DNA from: Phoronis australis
Lineage: Eukaryota > Phoronida > Phoronidae
Length of the DNA stretch: 64,000 nucleotides
Assembly: GCA_002633005.1 (NCBI GenBank)
Contig: NMRA01000002.1
Coordinates: 1,705,023-1,769,022, forward strand
Reading direction: 5' to 3'
Shown one piece after another: positions 12,511 through 24,215 of the stretch. The position numbers and the translations under genes were made by a program. The stretch's first letter is position 1; each line of letters starts with the position of its first letter. The notes below the pieces were generated by a model. It did no database searches, was not told the DNA's origin, and saw only the letters and a list, made by a program, of their open reading frames with translations.

Positions 12511-13734
12511 CAGAACATATAAAACACCTTTTCTCGTCGATAATGCCCTAATGGTCACTATTTATATTTTGCCGGATAACTTAAGATCATTCAATTTCTA
12601 GATCATGTGATAATTTCTCTCAAAAATGTACATAACTATCAAAATACGTGTGTGCCGAGAGCGCTATCGGTATATTTGTCCAAATTACGGTTTTGATGTA
12701 TTTTTTGTATCCTAATAAAACGCAAACAATTTCGATCTCAATAGCCTTGATTTTCATGTATCAAAAATTATGTACCCATCAAATTAGATTGTAACGATTC
12801 ATAACTCTCGAACTGCTTGGCAGTTCTTAAGATTTTTGACGCTATTCTTATGACAATTTCAAAGACATAGAGGCCAAGGTTAACAGACATGGTGTCAGTG
12901 ACTATGCAGTGCTTCACAAAATTAATCATTTTAACGTCTACTTATGATTTATTACTTTAGGCGATTTCCGTTTCAAAATACACGTTTTTATGAATACCTT
13001 GTTCCTTTTATCTTCTACTCTGTCCCTAATTAGAACAATTTGACATTTGTAAATATCTATCCATGTATTTCTCTAGCGGCTCGTGGAAATGGGGCTCTTG
13101 GAATCGATGTGTCATCTCGGGAGCCCGGTTTATTTTTATTTTTCATACAATTCAAGGTCATATGGTGTCAAGGTCAGCGTTCTTTTTTCATACAACGTAT
13201 GAAGGCGACCACAACCCTAAGACAAGACTGGTGTCGTCACACCGGAAAAAGGTAAAATGGCCGATTCTGGGCTTTGCGCGACAATTTGTAGCCTTCAAAT
13301 AAATTCAATAAATTAACAAAGATTCCACAAAAATGAGTGTAAATTGAGTGTAGTCTCTTACTGCAGAACTGACCCACCTTCGACACCCTAGGCTAAGGTG
13401 CCAGACATGGCCCAGTCCGGTGGAGCTCCAAGAAAAACCGTGGGGTCCGACAGCGTCACTCCGACGAACGGCAGACTTTGCCCAGAAGACCAGACTGAAA
13501 TCTAAACTGTATGGCCAGGAACGAAGAAGAAGAGAATTAAACAGTAATCAGATGATAAAACTTCGTTTTTGAAAAGAAAGCGCACTGACCTTACACGAAT
13601 GTGAATTATCGTTAAAGCAAGAAAAAAAAAACTTGGCACCCCAGAATGACAATTTTTATAAAACTTGCACATACGTGCCGCATTTATGTATCGGGTTTTC
13701 TGATATTAGACCCATAGTCTGATATTCGGTAAGC

Positions 13735-14285
13735 GACCTTTCGAAAACGTCAATTGAAACCGAAAATACGCCCTACATCCGTTAGGTTTCTTAAATTTTA
13801 TATTTTCTAGTTTTCCTCTGTGTATTTGGTTATATCTTTCATTAAAAGGGTGATTGGACAATAAATTTCTTATTCTTTTCACAAAATGTTGTTTTAAGCG
13901 TTTTGCCGTGGTACTCGGTATTCTCCTTGTTATCCGTTTGCAGTTAAGCGACTGAGAAAAGCACGATATCCCATCTACGCTAAACAAGTTACGTAACCAC
14001 TTCAATGTCCGGGTAGTCACGTTGTTTTTCGCTAGTTGCAGTGCTTACAGAATTTCCGATTCGGTTTAAGATTTCCATTCACATGAGGAATATACGTTAA
14101 GGTCTGGATATCTACTAGGTTTCTAAAATTCGATATTTTTAGGTTTCTTCGGTGCATTTGGGTTTATCTTTAAATTAAAGGCGACTGAATGGCAAATTTG
14201 TTTTATTTTTCAAAAAATGTTGTCTTAAGCGTTTTCCCGAGGCATTCTGAATTCTCTCTATTACCCACCTGCATTTAAATATTGT
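13735..14285. repeat. Diverged direct repeat, two ~220-bp units
   Basis: Unit 1 (about 13735-13955) and unit 2 (about 14063-14285) share an ordered series of motifs: TAGGTTTCT, then ATATTTT, TTTCCTC or TTTCTTC, CATTTGG or TATTTGG, AAATGTTGT, TTAAGCGTTTT and GAATTCTC or GTATTCTC. Identity is about 70% by eye. This looks like an old duplication or two members of one repeat family. No gene is recognised here. Confidence 0.6.
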
Positions 14286-17200
14286 CAAATATTCCGCGCT
14301 GACGTTTCCCTTCACCTACATTTTAACTCTTGGCATTGTTACCCAAAACCATGCGACAACATTCTCTGGATAAAATCCTAAACCAAAGTATCTCTTGTAC
14401 TACACGATTTTTAGCTCCTATGACCTTTTCAGTCATAGTTTTTCGCATCAAAAGATACATGTGCATTTTCATCAACTTAGAAATGATTAATTTCTAATGT
14501 TCACTTTTCATTAGTTAAAGCATAACTCCTCATTGCCGCAAAAATCGTCTTGCATTGGTGCCCATTAGCAGCCGTTTAGCGGAATTTGCGAGGCCACGTG
14601 AGAGTTTGCATTTTTTCTTTTAGAACTTTATGTGGGTATTTTGAAATTTGTAACTGCATGAGCCGAATGTATACGATTTAAGGATATTTGGCTGTAAACT
14701 GAAATACCAATACAATTGTATGTCTGCTTCCAGGGGAGCCATTTGCGATTGATGCAAATTTTTAATTGGTCATTACTTAAACTCGTGATTGTAATTCCCC
14801 ACGAATTCTGTTACGCATGTCTAACTCATTGGTATAGGTCAACTTTGCACTATCTTTATAGAGCGGGGTCACGAGCGGTAAGTGTTCGGAGATCAGTGAA
14901 GCTCTGTGTCTTGGTATTAAGGTTTCCTATAGAGCGGAACTCCACAGTCACAGAACAGAGGAGTTGCAGTATATTGGGAAAGCTCCACGAGACAGTTTTT
15001 CACAACTCTCATTCGATATTCATGATTCAGTACGATTCGCGTTGGCATTTGCCAATTAATTTGCCTCACCTGATTTCACTGCATTCACAAGTTGTCATTC
15101 TATCTCACAGCTCTGTTGTATCTCAAATTACCAAAGGTGACCATGCTGAACATTTGCTGATGAAACCTGAACTCATGTGATACGTATATTCGTTGGCATA
15201 AGTTATATCGACGTTGAAAAACAAAGCTACACGACGCAAAAAGCTAAAATTTCCGCGGAAAACAATACGCATGTTCTCAAGATTCAAATAAAAGTTTAAC
15301 CTCAATAGTGAAATGCAAGAAAGAAATTGAAGGTTTAAAGGCACGAACTATCCGATTTAATTTCTTTTTTACCGCTTTGGTCAGTCTATGTTACCTCGTG
15401 ATTTTTCCATCATACCGGGCCAAAGGTGTCGCATATCGTGTGAGGAAGATGACGACACAAAGCGATGACGTCAATGGATCTTACGATGAGTATGTGTCGT
15501 TTGGAAATGGAGCGAAAATGTGTTCAGAAAACTATGCATAAATTATAATTGAATTTGTTCCCGTTCTTCAAATGCAATCAGATTATAACTGAAGCCGACT
15601 GTGAGTGCCAATGTCAATCGTTACTTCAATGGTGGATGAAGACCAGCTATTGAAATAAGGATTCGATTGCATGCCACGAGACTACAGGGAAATCCCAATA
15701 TAACGCCCACCAACTGTTTTTGTAAAACTTTTGCTCAAACGTATTTTGAGTAACGGCGCCGAGGGTGACTAGTGATGTAGCCTAGCAGGTCCGTCCTGTC
15801 CACCGGCAGCGCACAACATGAATTACATCAGTTGTATTTGCCGTTTGGGAATATAAGTGTTCAACTTCAAGAATTGTCGGTGCTTAAAGCTTTGAGACCG
15901 CACCACTTGATCACCGGGTCGGGGCCGGGTTCCGCTCGAACGGTCACTCGGCGAAGTTTATATCTCTAACCTGAACAATAGGGCTGTCTCGTATAGAAAT
16001 TTCCTTTGTTCTGGAGGTAGGAAAACGCGTTTTATAAATGCCGAGCTAATTCTAGTAATCATGTTGAAAACATCGTATGCAAGCTGGATCACTTCTTAAG
16101 TGTATTCAACATTTTGCGTCGGAGATGCCGACTACACAGCACAACTATATGACTGATGGTTTTAAAAGGTAGAATGCGGTTAATGCAGTCAAGAAAAGCT
16201 TGAAAAAAGCAAGGCACCAGCCAATAACTCCAGTGGAGCGAAAACGATGCTAGAGAACTGCTTGACCGATGCTGCAGCATTGTGGGTAAATACCATGAAA
16301 TTCAAGTGTCGCTGTGTAATCCGAGACCCACGTCGATGATTCTTTATTACAAAACACGTAAAAATTGTGGCCTGCAATTTACCAAACAAGCGCATACTTT
16401 CCGCGGCCAGATATTGAAATTTGCCGGCCTCGAAACTATAGGGGACATCTGGCCGTTCTTCACTGTATCTTCAAATTCTTAGAAAATTAGTAAATTGTGA
16501 AATAAAACAACCCTTTAGTTCGAAATTTGAATGTATCAGCAAGGGGAGCACATCGTTGTTTGGTGCAAAACGATAAATCCAGGCAATGAATTTTCTTGAA
16601 TCGTGTTAAGAGTGAAGTTCGCCACTCACAACCATAATCGTTGACGTCACACGCTAATTGTAGCACCTAATTCGTCTGCCGTATAGTATCAGGTTAAATT
16701 AAATAACTGAACGTGTCGTTATCGAATGGAACTAGTTGAGCTGATCTGATGCAAAATACGTTGTTTTTTGCTGACGGCATGCTCATTTAAAACCACTGCA
16801 TCCTCCATTACACCACACAGGCAAAACAATGGATTTGGGGGAAAATGAAAATGCAACGATCCGAAATATCAGGCCATGCGCTTGTATTCGACTTTGAGGT
16901 CATAAAATTTCTTTAGATGTAATCCAGTTGTCATTTTTCTAAGCCATTGCTTGGATTTCTGCTAACCAACACACTTAAGAAAGTGTTGACTTACTAAAGC
17001 CATTTCTTGAAAATATTGAATTAAATGATAAAACAAATAAGTACGTGATGCAGAGGTTAGGATGGAAAACATAGCCCTTTAGACGAAAAGGCGTGTTTCC
17101 TGAAGAAATTAAAACTCCTTTGGTCTTTTGTTCGAATATTTGCTCATGAAGGCGCGGTCTCATTAGTAAAATGACAAGTGCAAGAAATCAAAACACAACA

Positions 17201-17570
17201 GTTTTATGTTTATCATTGATTCATGAATTCTTATATTATAATTAGCTAGTCATGTTTGACATGGAAATGGGGTTAGTTGGAAACAGTGGTAGACAATGGG
17301 AGCGTTTGATACTTTTCTCACAATTTGAACCATTAATGATTTTACGCTATAGAGCTGTTTCTACACATTTTTATTACACACATAGAAAAATGACCGAAAT
17401 TACTAAATTAAACTGCATATGCAATAAAACTAAAACATGACTGCATTAGAGGTGGGTTACACAAAGCATCGAGCTATACGCTGTTTAGCTTTGATTATTG
17501 CATGACACCAATCCCATTGTTCAACTATAGCCCCGTGGCGCGTGTTAATGAGATGTAATTGTTGCAATTA
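14286..17570. other. Intergenic, no gene recognised
   Basis: Several frames of 60-154 codons occur (longest 14716-15180, +), none with a recognisable domain or codon pattern. I see no repeat structure that I can define with confidence. Confidence 0.45.
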
Positions 17571-17571
17571 G

Positions 17572-19597
17572 ACCGGCAGCCCAGAGCACTTAGAACAGAT
17601 GAACGAGCTACCAATATCTGAACATAGGAGCACTTAGAGCCTAGAGTCTGTATATACATGTATAAAAAGGACGTGTGCCGTTGTCTCCACTCTGGGTGTG
17701 ACCCTTGGGGAACTTACAGGGGGGCCAAAATGAGCTAGATTAGATGTTCGAGGTACCGCTCTAAACACCGAATGACCCATGACAGACAAATTGCACTCTG
17801 GAATGGGTTTGGCCGAAACCAAGAAAGGACTCTCCAAAATGAGATAGGTCATACATTCGAGATATCACAAAAAACAACTTGATTCAAAACATGTCACTGA
17901 TCACTAAATGCCCCATGACAGACAAAATACATTCTGAGTCTTACGGAAGTACAAGAATTCGCCATGAACTGCAAGCGACGAACGTGATCACTCCCCCTTT
18001 CTAATCGAAATTCTTGATTCTACGAAACTCAACCAATATTTAACTGGGATCTCCATTATCCAATAGGCCTATTGATCTGGCTTTACTTTGGTAGCACGTT
18101 TTCCGTTATACAAAATTCGTAAAATACACGACACTTGTCGTTACCAATCTTTATTCCATTCCGTTTGACACCCAACAGAAAATTGGTGAAGCGACTGACC
18201 AAGAGGCTTGATTAAAAGACACACGATATTTCTAAATATACTTATTTCATTCCCAAGTGGATATAAAATGACGCAGTAATACCACCACAGAACAAAGCCA
18301 GTAACTTGCACAGTGGGACATGGCAGGTGCGAAATATTGCTGCAAAGAATGGAGGGGGTGGGGAAGAGGAAAGTCACGCAAACACGTGTAGCGTGCGACC
18401 CTGTTTGCTGCTCATTCAACACAGGCTTCTCGAATGCAAACGGAAAGGGCTCCAATACGTTTAATCGCATCATGCTCTAAGTATCGAATTGACGTGTTTT
18501 CCACAATTTCATGACGGGTGATTGGAGTCCCTTTTGATAAGTTTTGATTGCTTTCGTGAAGCCTGTTTTGAATGAGCAGCAAACACGGTCGCACCGCACG
18601 CTACACTCGTTTGCTTGATTTTCCTGTTACCCCCTCTATTTGTCATTCTTTGCAGTATTTCAAGCCTGCTGCGTCCCACTGTGTTTGTTTAGCTTTTGCT
18701 CTGTGGGGTATCACTGCGTCATTTTATTTCCACTTGAGAATGAAACAAGAAAGTTTCAAAATATCCCATGTCTTTTAATCATGTCTCTTGGTAAGTTACT
18801 TTAACAATGTCCTGTTGAGTGTGAGCTTTTTTCCGAGGATACAAACGGAATGTAAGAAAGATTTTTAACCACGACAAATGTGTATATACCCAATTATCTA
18901 ATATATCATACATTTTCAACTGAATTACGTTATTGAGATTTCTGGGGTTGGCGCGCACAACCCAGAGTGGGTTTTGTCTGTCACAGGCCATTTAGTAACC
19001 AGTAACTTCTGTTTGGAATTGTTTATTATGGTACCTCGAATATATGGGCTAGCTTCTTTTTGCGAGTCGTTTTTTTTGTTTCTGGCGGGCCCTTTCCAGA
19101 GGACAATTTGTCTGTCATGGGCCCGATGTTCGTTGCGGCACGATTGTTGGTTTTAAGTCAGTTTTACTAGGTACCTCTCGAATATCTAATGTAGCTCAAA
19201 ATTTCAATGACATACCGTGGTTGAAATGTTTTGGGATTTCTGGCGGGCACAACTCAGAGTGTACATGTATTTTATCTGTCATAGGACATTTAGCGATCAG
19301 TGACATATATTGAATCACATGGAACTGTTTTTTGTGGTACCTCGAATGTATGAGCTGGCTCATTTTTGGGGGTCCTTCTTAGTTTCTGCTGGACCCATTC
19401 CAGAGTGCAGTTTGTCTGTCATGGGTCATTCGGTGTTCAGAGCGGCACTATTTTCCGTTTTAAATCAGTTTTGGCCGGTACCTCGAACATCTAATATAGT
19501 TCATTTTTTGGCCCCAGGGGTCACAACCATAGAACAGACAACGGCAGACGTAAGGTGGACTCTAAGTGCTAAGTGTTGGTACCTCTGGGCTGCCGAC
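17572..19597. mobile_element. ~2-kb foldback element with ~1-kb inverted arms
   Basis: The two halves are imperfect reverse complements from the ends to the centre near 18,500. Matched pairs include GGCAGCCCAGAG (17,575 and 19,585 reversed), TTAGATGTTCGAGGTACCG (about 17,736 and 19,478 reversed), the CACAGTGGGA block (18,310 and about 18,675 reversed), the GTTTGCTGCTCATTCAA block (18,405 and 18,563 reversed) and GGGCTCCAAT (18,447, centre). The outer arms are built from diverged subrepeats of about 134-164 bp: CTGTCAYRGGNCATT occurs at 18,978, 19,112, 19,276 and 19,416, with reverse copies near 17,783 and 17,918. There is no coding frame of note. This is typical of Foldback-type transposons, or of a locus that yields long double-stranded RNA if transcribed. 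Confidence 0.82.
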
Positions 19598-20819
19598 TAT
19601 ACCCAGCGTATAACTTATGCAAGAGATCCCAGGAAATTTTTTGTAGCAGATGTCATTAGTAATTGTAACACATATGAATATAATAAAAACAATCTTGGAA
19701 AGCTTTGTTTCAAAAACAAATTCAAAGAATCACGTGCTCCTACTCACAAAGCGTTGCTGACACTAAAGCAATGCCATTGGCCTTGCCTTGAATGCTTCTG
19801 ATGAATGTGAGTCTTTGCTGTTGTGGAAACCATTTTAATGTTGTCACCTTCGCAAAATTTCCACCGTTTCCGTTCAGCATCAACTTAAACGCTGGTAATA
19901 GTCTGAATAGTGCGGCACCTTTGCTATGCATTCATTAAACCTGTGGTCAAATTGAGCGTTTCAGTTGTAAAGAAATGGTATAGTCACACACCTAAGGTAG
20001 TATTCCTCGGCATTCTGATACATTTGTTTGGTTGATTTTGAGGCTCTTGGCACATCAACTGTAAATCCAACAACCGCTGCGCATTCGAATGGCGCCATAA
20101 ATTAGTGGTCAAACTCGTCTTCTGTCTCCGTTGACATGTTTCTCGTCCGCTCCTCGCATTCACCAACCATCTTGTAGGCATCTGATACATCAATCTTCTT
20201 CTCTTCTGCAGTTTTGCTGAGATCAGATGAACGGTTTCCAACACACGTCGTGTGGCTAAGAATGCAGTTATGCTTCGGAACTACACTGTGTACGATTTAA
20301 AAACATGTCTTGGATATTCGCCCTGGTTTATTGATACCACCTCGGACATTGTCAGAGATTTTCACGATATACTTGAGAGTGCGTCACCTGCAAAATCCAA
20401 CATGACTTAAAAACATTCAAAATATCCATAAATATCACAAAACGCATCAAAATATGTACGACGTTCAACTCGGTTGATTTTGGACAGGTGAGCTATGTTT
20501 TATTTCCTTTTCATCTCATCTACAATGATTCGGCTTTTCAAACATAGGCCTATGTTCTAGAAAATATTGCCCGTTTTGGAGATGTGTCGAAGAATACGAA
20601 AACTGCAATCAGTGTACCAAACACGTTGCGAATGCCTTTAATGATACAGGCTTCAGCAATGCTGATATTTAGAACATGCAGTGAATGTACAAAAAAATAC
20701 CGGCGATCTGATACACGTTGTACAAAGCCCTCCGGGAAAATTGTGTGACTCGATCTGAAACACCAGCGTTTTCTGAAGACATACAAGTGGCGCCTTTATA
20801 GAGGTCTGTCGTCTACATT
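19598..20819. other. Intergenic, no gene recognised
   Basis: Short open frames only, on both strands, without recognisable domains or splice-site-bounded exons. No repeat that I can delimit. Confidence 0.45.
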
Positions 20820-21530
20820 TATATTTTGTTAATATTTTGTACCAACATACACATGTAGGTGAGCAAACCCCAGTTGCCAGCTGATTTTGATATCATTGAC
20901 TTCATATTCAAGGTCACAACCATAAAATGGCTGAGATTAATGTTGCAAAAAGGGAGCTTTTGATTTTGTTCCTACACGTATTTATTAATTGAACCAGTTT
21001 GTATGGGTAGGACATCTTTAGGCTCCAGTCGACTCTGGCGGCCTTTCATTTACTTCTTTTTTAATACCATAGAGAGATGTTTAAGATTTTGACCGATGCA
21101 ATATCTCAGAATTAAAAAGGAAGTTTTACAATTCGTCGATATTTTATACCGAGAGGTAGGCGGGGCATCTCTTTTGGCGACCTCGACATTGTTTTCAACG
21201 ATAAGAAAGTCAAGAGTTCTAGTACTGGGAGGATATGTTGTAGGTGCTACGTTTCAGGAAGGACATTTTTTGTTCGTAATTTTACCGAGATGTTGGGGGA
21301 GGGGCATCTCCAGACGCCAGTTGAGTTTGAACATCGTGACGTCAATTTCAAAGATCACAACGAGAAATTTAAAAGTTCGACTGGGAAAATGCATCCTAGA
21401 GAGTAAGCTTAGCAATTTTTTATACTTTGCTCTGAGATGTAGGTGGGGCTTACAAAAGGTTTCCATTGGGGCAAAAAGTAACCGCTCTACCATAGTCTCT
21501 ACCGCAAACAAGTGGCGCTGCATACAATAG
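20820..21530. repeat. Diverged tandem repeat, ~180-bp units
   Basis: Successive segments share TTTTATACC or TTTTACC, then GAGATGT or GAGAGGT, AGGYGGGGCATCTC, a CATCGTGACGTCAATTTCAA-type segment and a GGTCACAAC or GATCACAACG motif. The order repeats about three to four times across the region with heavy divergence. The 144-codon open frame inside (21096-21530, +) follows the repeat rather than any protein family and is not called. Confidence 0.5.
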
Positions 21531-22903
21531 CGAATCACGTGGCGGTTTAATTACCGCTCGTTGCATTGCTATATCGGTGCTCAAGGGCTGTGATCTTGAG
21601 GATGAGATTTGTTGACTTTTTGCTGAGAGAATTATGATGGCAATATAAAAACAGAACGATGTTTGTATGTTAACCGTTGAAAAGAGTTGGCGCTGCAGTT
21701 TTGTGATGCATCAATTAAACCAAGTCACAGTTTTACATACATTACGGTGATCTTTATCGCAATTATGAACGTAGATATTTTAACCAAGAAAAATAAATAA
21801 GTTATGTGGCAAAACTGTCGAAATGCTTTCAAATGGAAACGTATTTTATCAGCTATCACACACAGTGAAAGGTCTTCGTTTCTCAAAAATTTCCGACCCT
21901 CAAATTAAAAACATCGTCCGTCACCGCATGACGTCAGTTTCAAGAACTCGCAACGTTTCCATTATAACTCGGTACACGAGACTGACGCACAAAAGAATCA
22001 TTAGCGTACATCGGTAAACTTAAGTTGCGTTGTTGCTCAATGATTAGCACTGGTTGATAAGTCTTGACAGGTCAAGCTCTGATCCGATGATTAACGACCG
22101 TCTATTTTCTAGAACATGGAGGAATTACTAGGAACTTACCTGCTAAAGTGTTTCGGTTCTATTGTGTATGAGGAAAAGCAAATGGCGGTGTTATTTGCGA
22201 CTAAAATTCAAATTTTGGAAAAGGCATCAGGGTAATAAACCAAGTACTCAGAAAGAGAGTTTTTATAGGTTGAACCAACTTGAATAATGTGTATATTGAC
22301 TATTATGAAGTTATCGTTTTGTGACTTGATATTTTGCTGTTTTTTTAAATTGTCATAAACACACCTACTGTGAAAGAATATTGAGCTTTGATTTAATAAG
22401 TTATATCTTGACAGAGGCAATGGTCAGTAAGCAAGATGACCAACCGAGTCTAAACAACTATCCAAGAAGCGCTGAAATCACTTTTTATCTGAGTAAGGAA
22501 TCAGTTGACAGTTGTTTTTAACCGCTGTTGCTCTACTGACCACGATTTATTTTGTGAAAAAGTAGACTCAGAGCAGCTGTGCTATGTGGAAGGTTAGTTA
22601 AATTTAATAACTCAAGCCAGATACATAACTCGAGAAGAAAAGCAGAATAAATAATCGTTATTAGTTTTCAACAAGTAATTTATTTGGATTTCAATTGGTA
22701 TTTTAAGTCGCTGTCCAGTAAACTGGTTTGTAAACAATCTGTAAAGACTACAGTCAACACACCAATGCAGAATAGTGCAACAACGTGTCCTCGAGAGAAT
22801 GCCTTTAATTGTCGTTGCCATGGTAAAACATATACGCTTGTCTGGGGTAAACAATTTACACGCGCTGTTTGACCAATATACGCTCAGTCGTCAATTGTCC
22901 GCA

Positions 22904-23263
22904 ATGGGTTGTACTCCCAGTTCCACTCGACGTCCGCCGCCCCAGAGGAACATCGCACATGTGTTGTCAGGCTTCGTTCAAGTTCAAGCTGCGATTACCC
23001 TGCCCGCTATAGACGAACTTCCTCTGATCAACGTGAAAAATAACATCGTTTCATCACAAATACCTCTGGCACAGGTAAGCAGTGTAACAGAACCCGTGGC
23101 AACGGGCTTTTCAAGTCATTTATCTTCGGAGGATCTCCACTCGTCGTTTATCGAAGAGATTCGTACATTCAACTTAGAGGTTGAACGGCAAAGAAAGCAG
23201 GCGGCTGAAGAAACATCGACGTTAAAGACTACTAAGACATTAACGTCGCAGAAAACTCCCTAG
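22904..23263 (+). CDS. Hypothetical small protein with MGC (myristoyl/palmitoyl-like) start
   Basis: I do not recognise the family. From ATG 22904 the frame encodes 119 residues beginning MGCTPSS; Gly2-Cys3 followed by small residues is the usual signature for N-myristoylation plus palmitoylation. The middle is Ser/Thr/Pro/Val-rich and the C-terminal third (FIEEIRTFNLEVERQRKQAA) is charged and helix-prone. The same six-residue start occurs in the vertebrate photoreceptor protein PCARE, but nothing else matches, so I draw no orthology. The frame is open back to 22775 with in-frame ATGs, including 22799, so the start is uncertain. A good donor, CAGGTAAGC, at 23071-23079 could end a coding exon after IPLAQ instead; then the C-terminal part would be intron. 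Confidence 0.4.
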   Translation: MGCTPSSTRRPPPQRNIAHVLSGFVQVQAAITLPAIDELPLINVKNNIVSSQIPLAQVSSVTEPVATGFSSHLSSEDLHSSFIEEIRTFNLEVERQRKQAAEETSTLKTTKTLTSQKTP

Positions 23264-24099
23264 TCGCAGAGTCAAGAAAACGAGTTTCTTTAGCAATGAT
23301 ACTTATAGTTTATACCGTGGAATAACGGTTCCTGTTTTCTTTGAGGAGACGTAGGAAGCTATTACGGCGATCAGGATCCAACAACAAGTTATCAAGACAC
23401 GCTATAGCGAACCGTCGATGATGTTATTTTTGACAGTATTTAGAATGTTTTCACAACAGTGAAGCATCGCAGCGTTATTGATCCCCGTCGGTGATCCACC
23501 TGCAGCATTGAGAAGACGTGTTATAGAATATTGTCGTCTGCAGTATGTGTGCTCGATCTCACTGGAATCTATTAAAGATGGGTTTGTAACCCTACCTTAT
23601 GTGAAGTGTGCCTGCATTGTGATCGTGACTTTCGCAAACAAGAAGACACATCCACGCCCAGCGGGTTCGCAACGGACAAATTGAGTACACCTTTGTCAGT
23701 ATGATGGTTATTTTTAATTTCGACAGTATATGTGTTGACTTTTTTTGGCAGTCATAAATTTTCTTGAGACATTGTTGTGTTACTGATCGGCACTGCTGGG
23801 CGCAGTATACACTCGCATTGTATTAGAACATAATCACCTACAGTATAATTGAGACGGGACTTCCACCATTCCGTGCTCAGTGAAATTCACTGGACGGACA
23901 CAAAGACTTTAATTCTCAAGTTCCTGTAGATTTTAATCTCCGTTGGTGAAACACTGAGGGCTTGCACATTTATTTTCACCGCTAGGATCACTAGGGTCCT
24001 TCTGGTCGCCGTCTTTCCTTGTACAGTATTAGCATAACTTTTCACATCAAGCAGGTTCGGGAATGAAATGAAATCACATGAACTTATGCGCAACCTTAT

Positions 24100-24215
24100 A
24101 ACCCTAACCCGAATCCCAACCCTAACCGCCTGACTCTAAACGCTAACACACCGTCCCTGACCTTATAACACTAACTCTACTTACCGCAGCTCTTACAGTA
24201 AACCTTACCCTAAAC
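24100..24215. repeat. Degenerate CCCTAA-type (telomere-like) stretch
   Basis: AACCCTAACC and close variants (CCTAACCGCC, CTCTAAACGCTAAC, TTACCCTAAAC) recur over about 110 bases. It is strongly degenerate, so it may be an old interstitial telomeric tract or a chance simple-sequence region. Confidence 0.5.

Noticed and set aside
14716-15180. 154-codon plus-strand frame
   Set aside because: No domain recognised, codon use not protein-like, and an overlapping minus frame of similar quality.
21096-21530. 144-codon plus-strand frame
   Set aside because: Lies entirely within a diverged tandem repeat and tracks its units.
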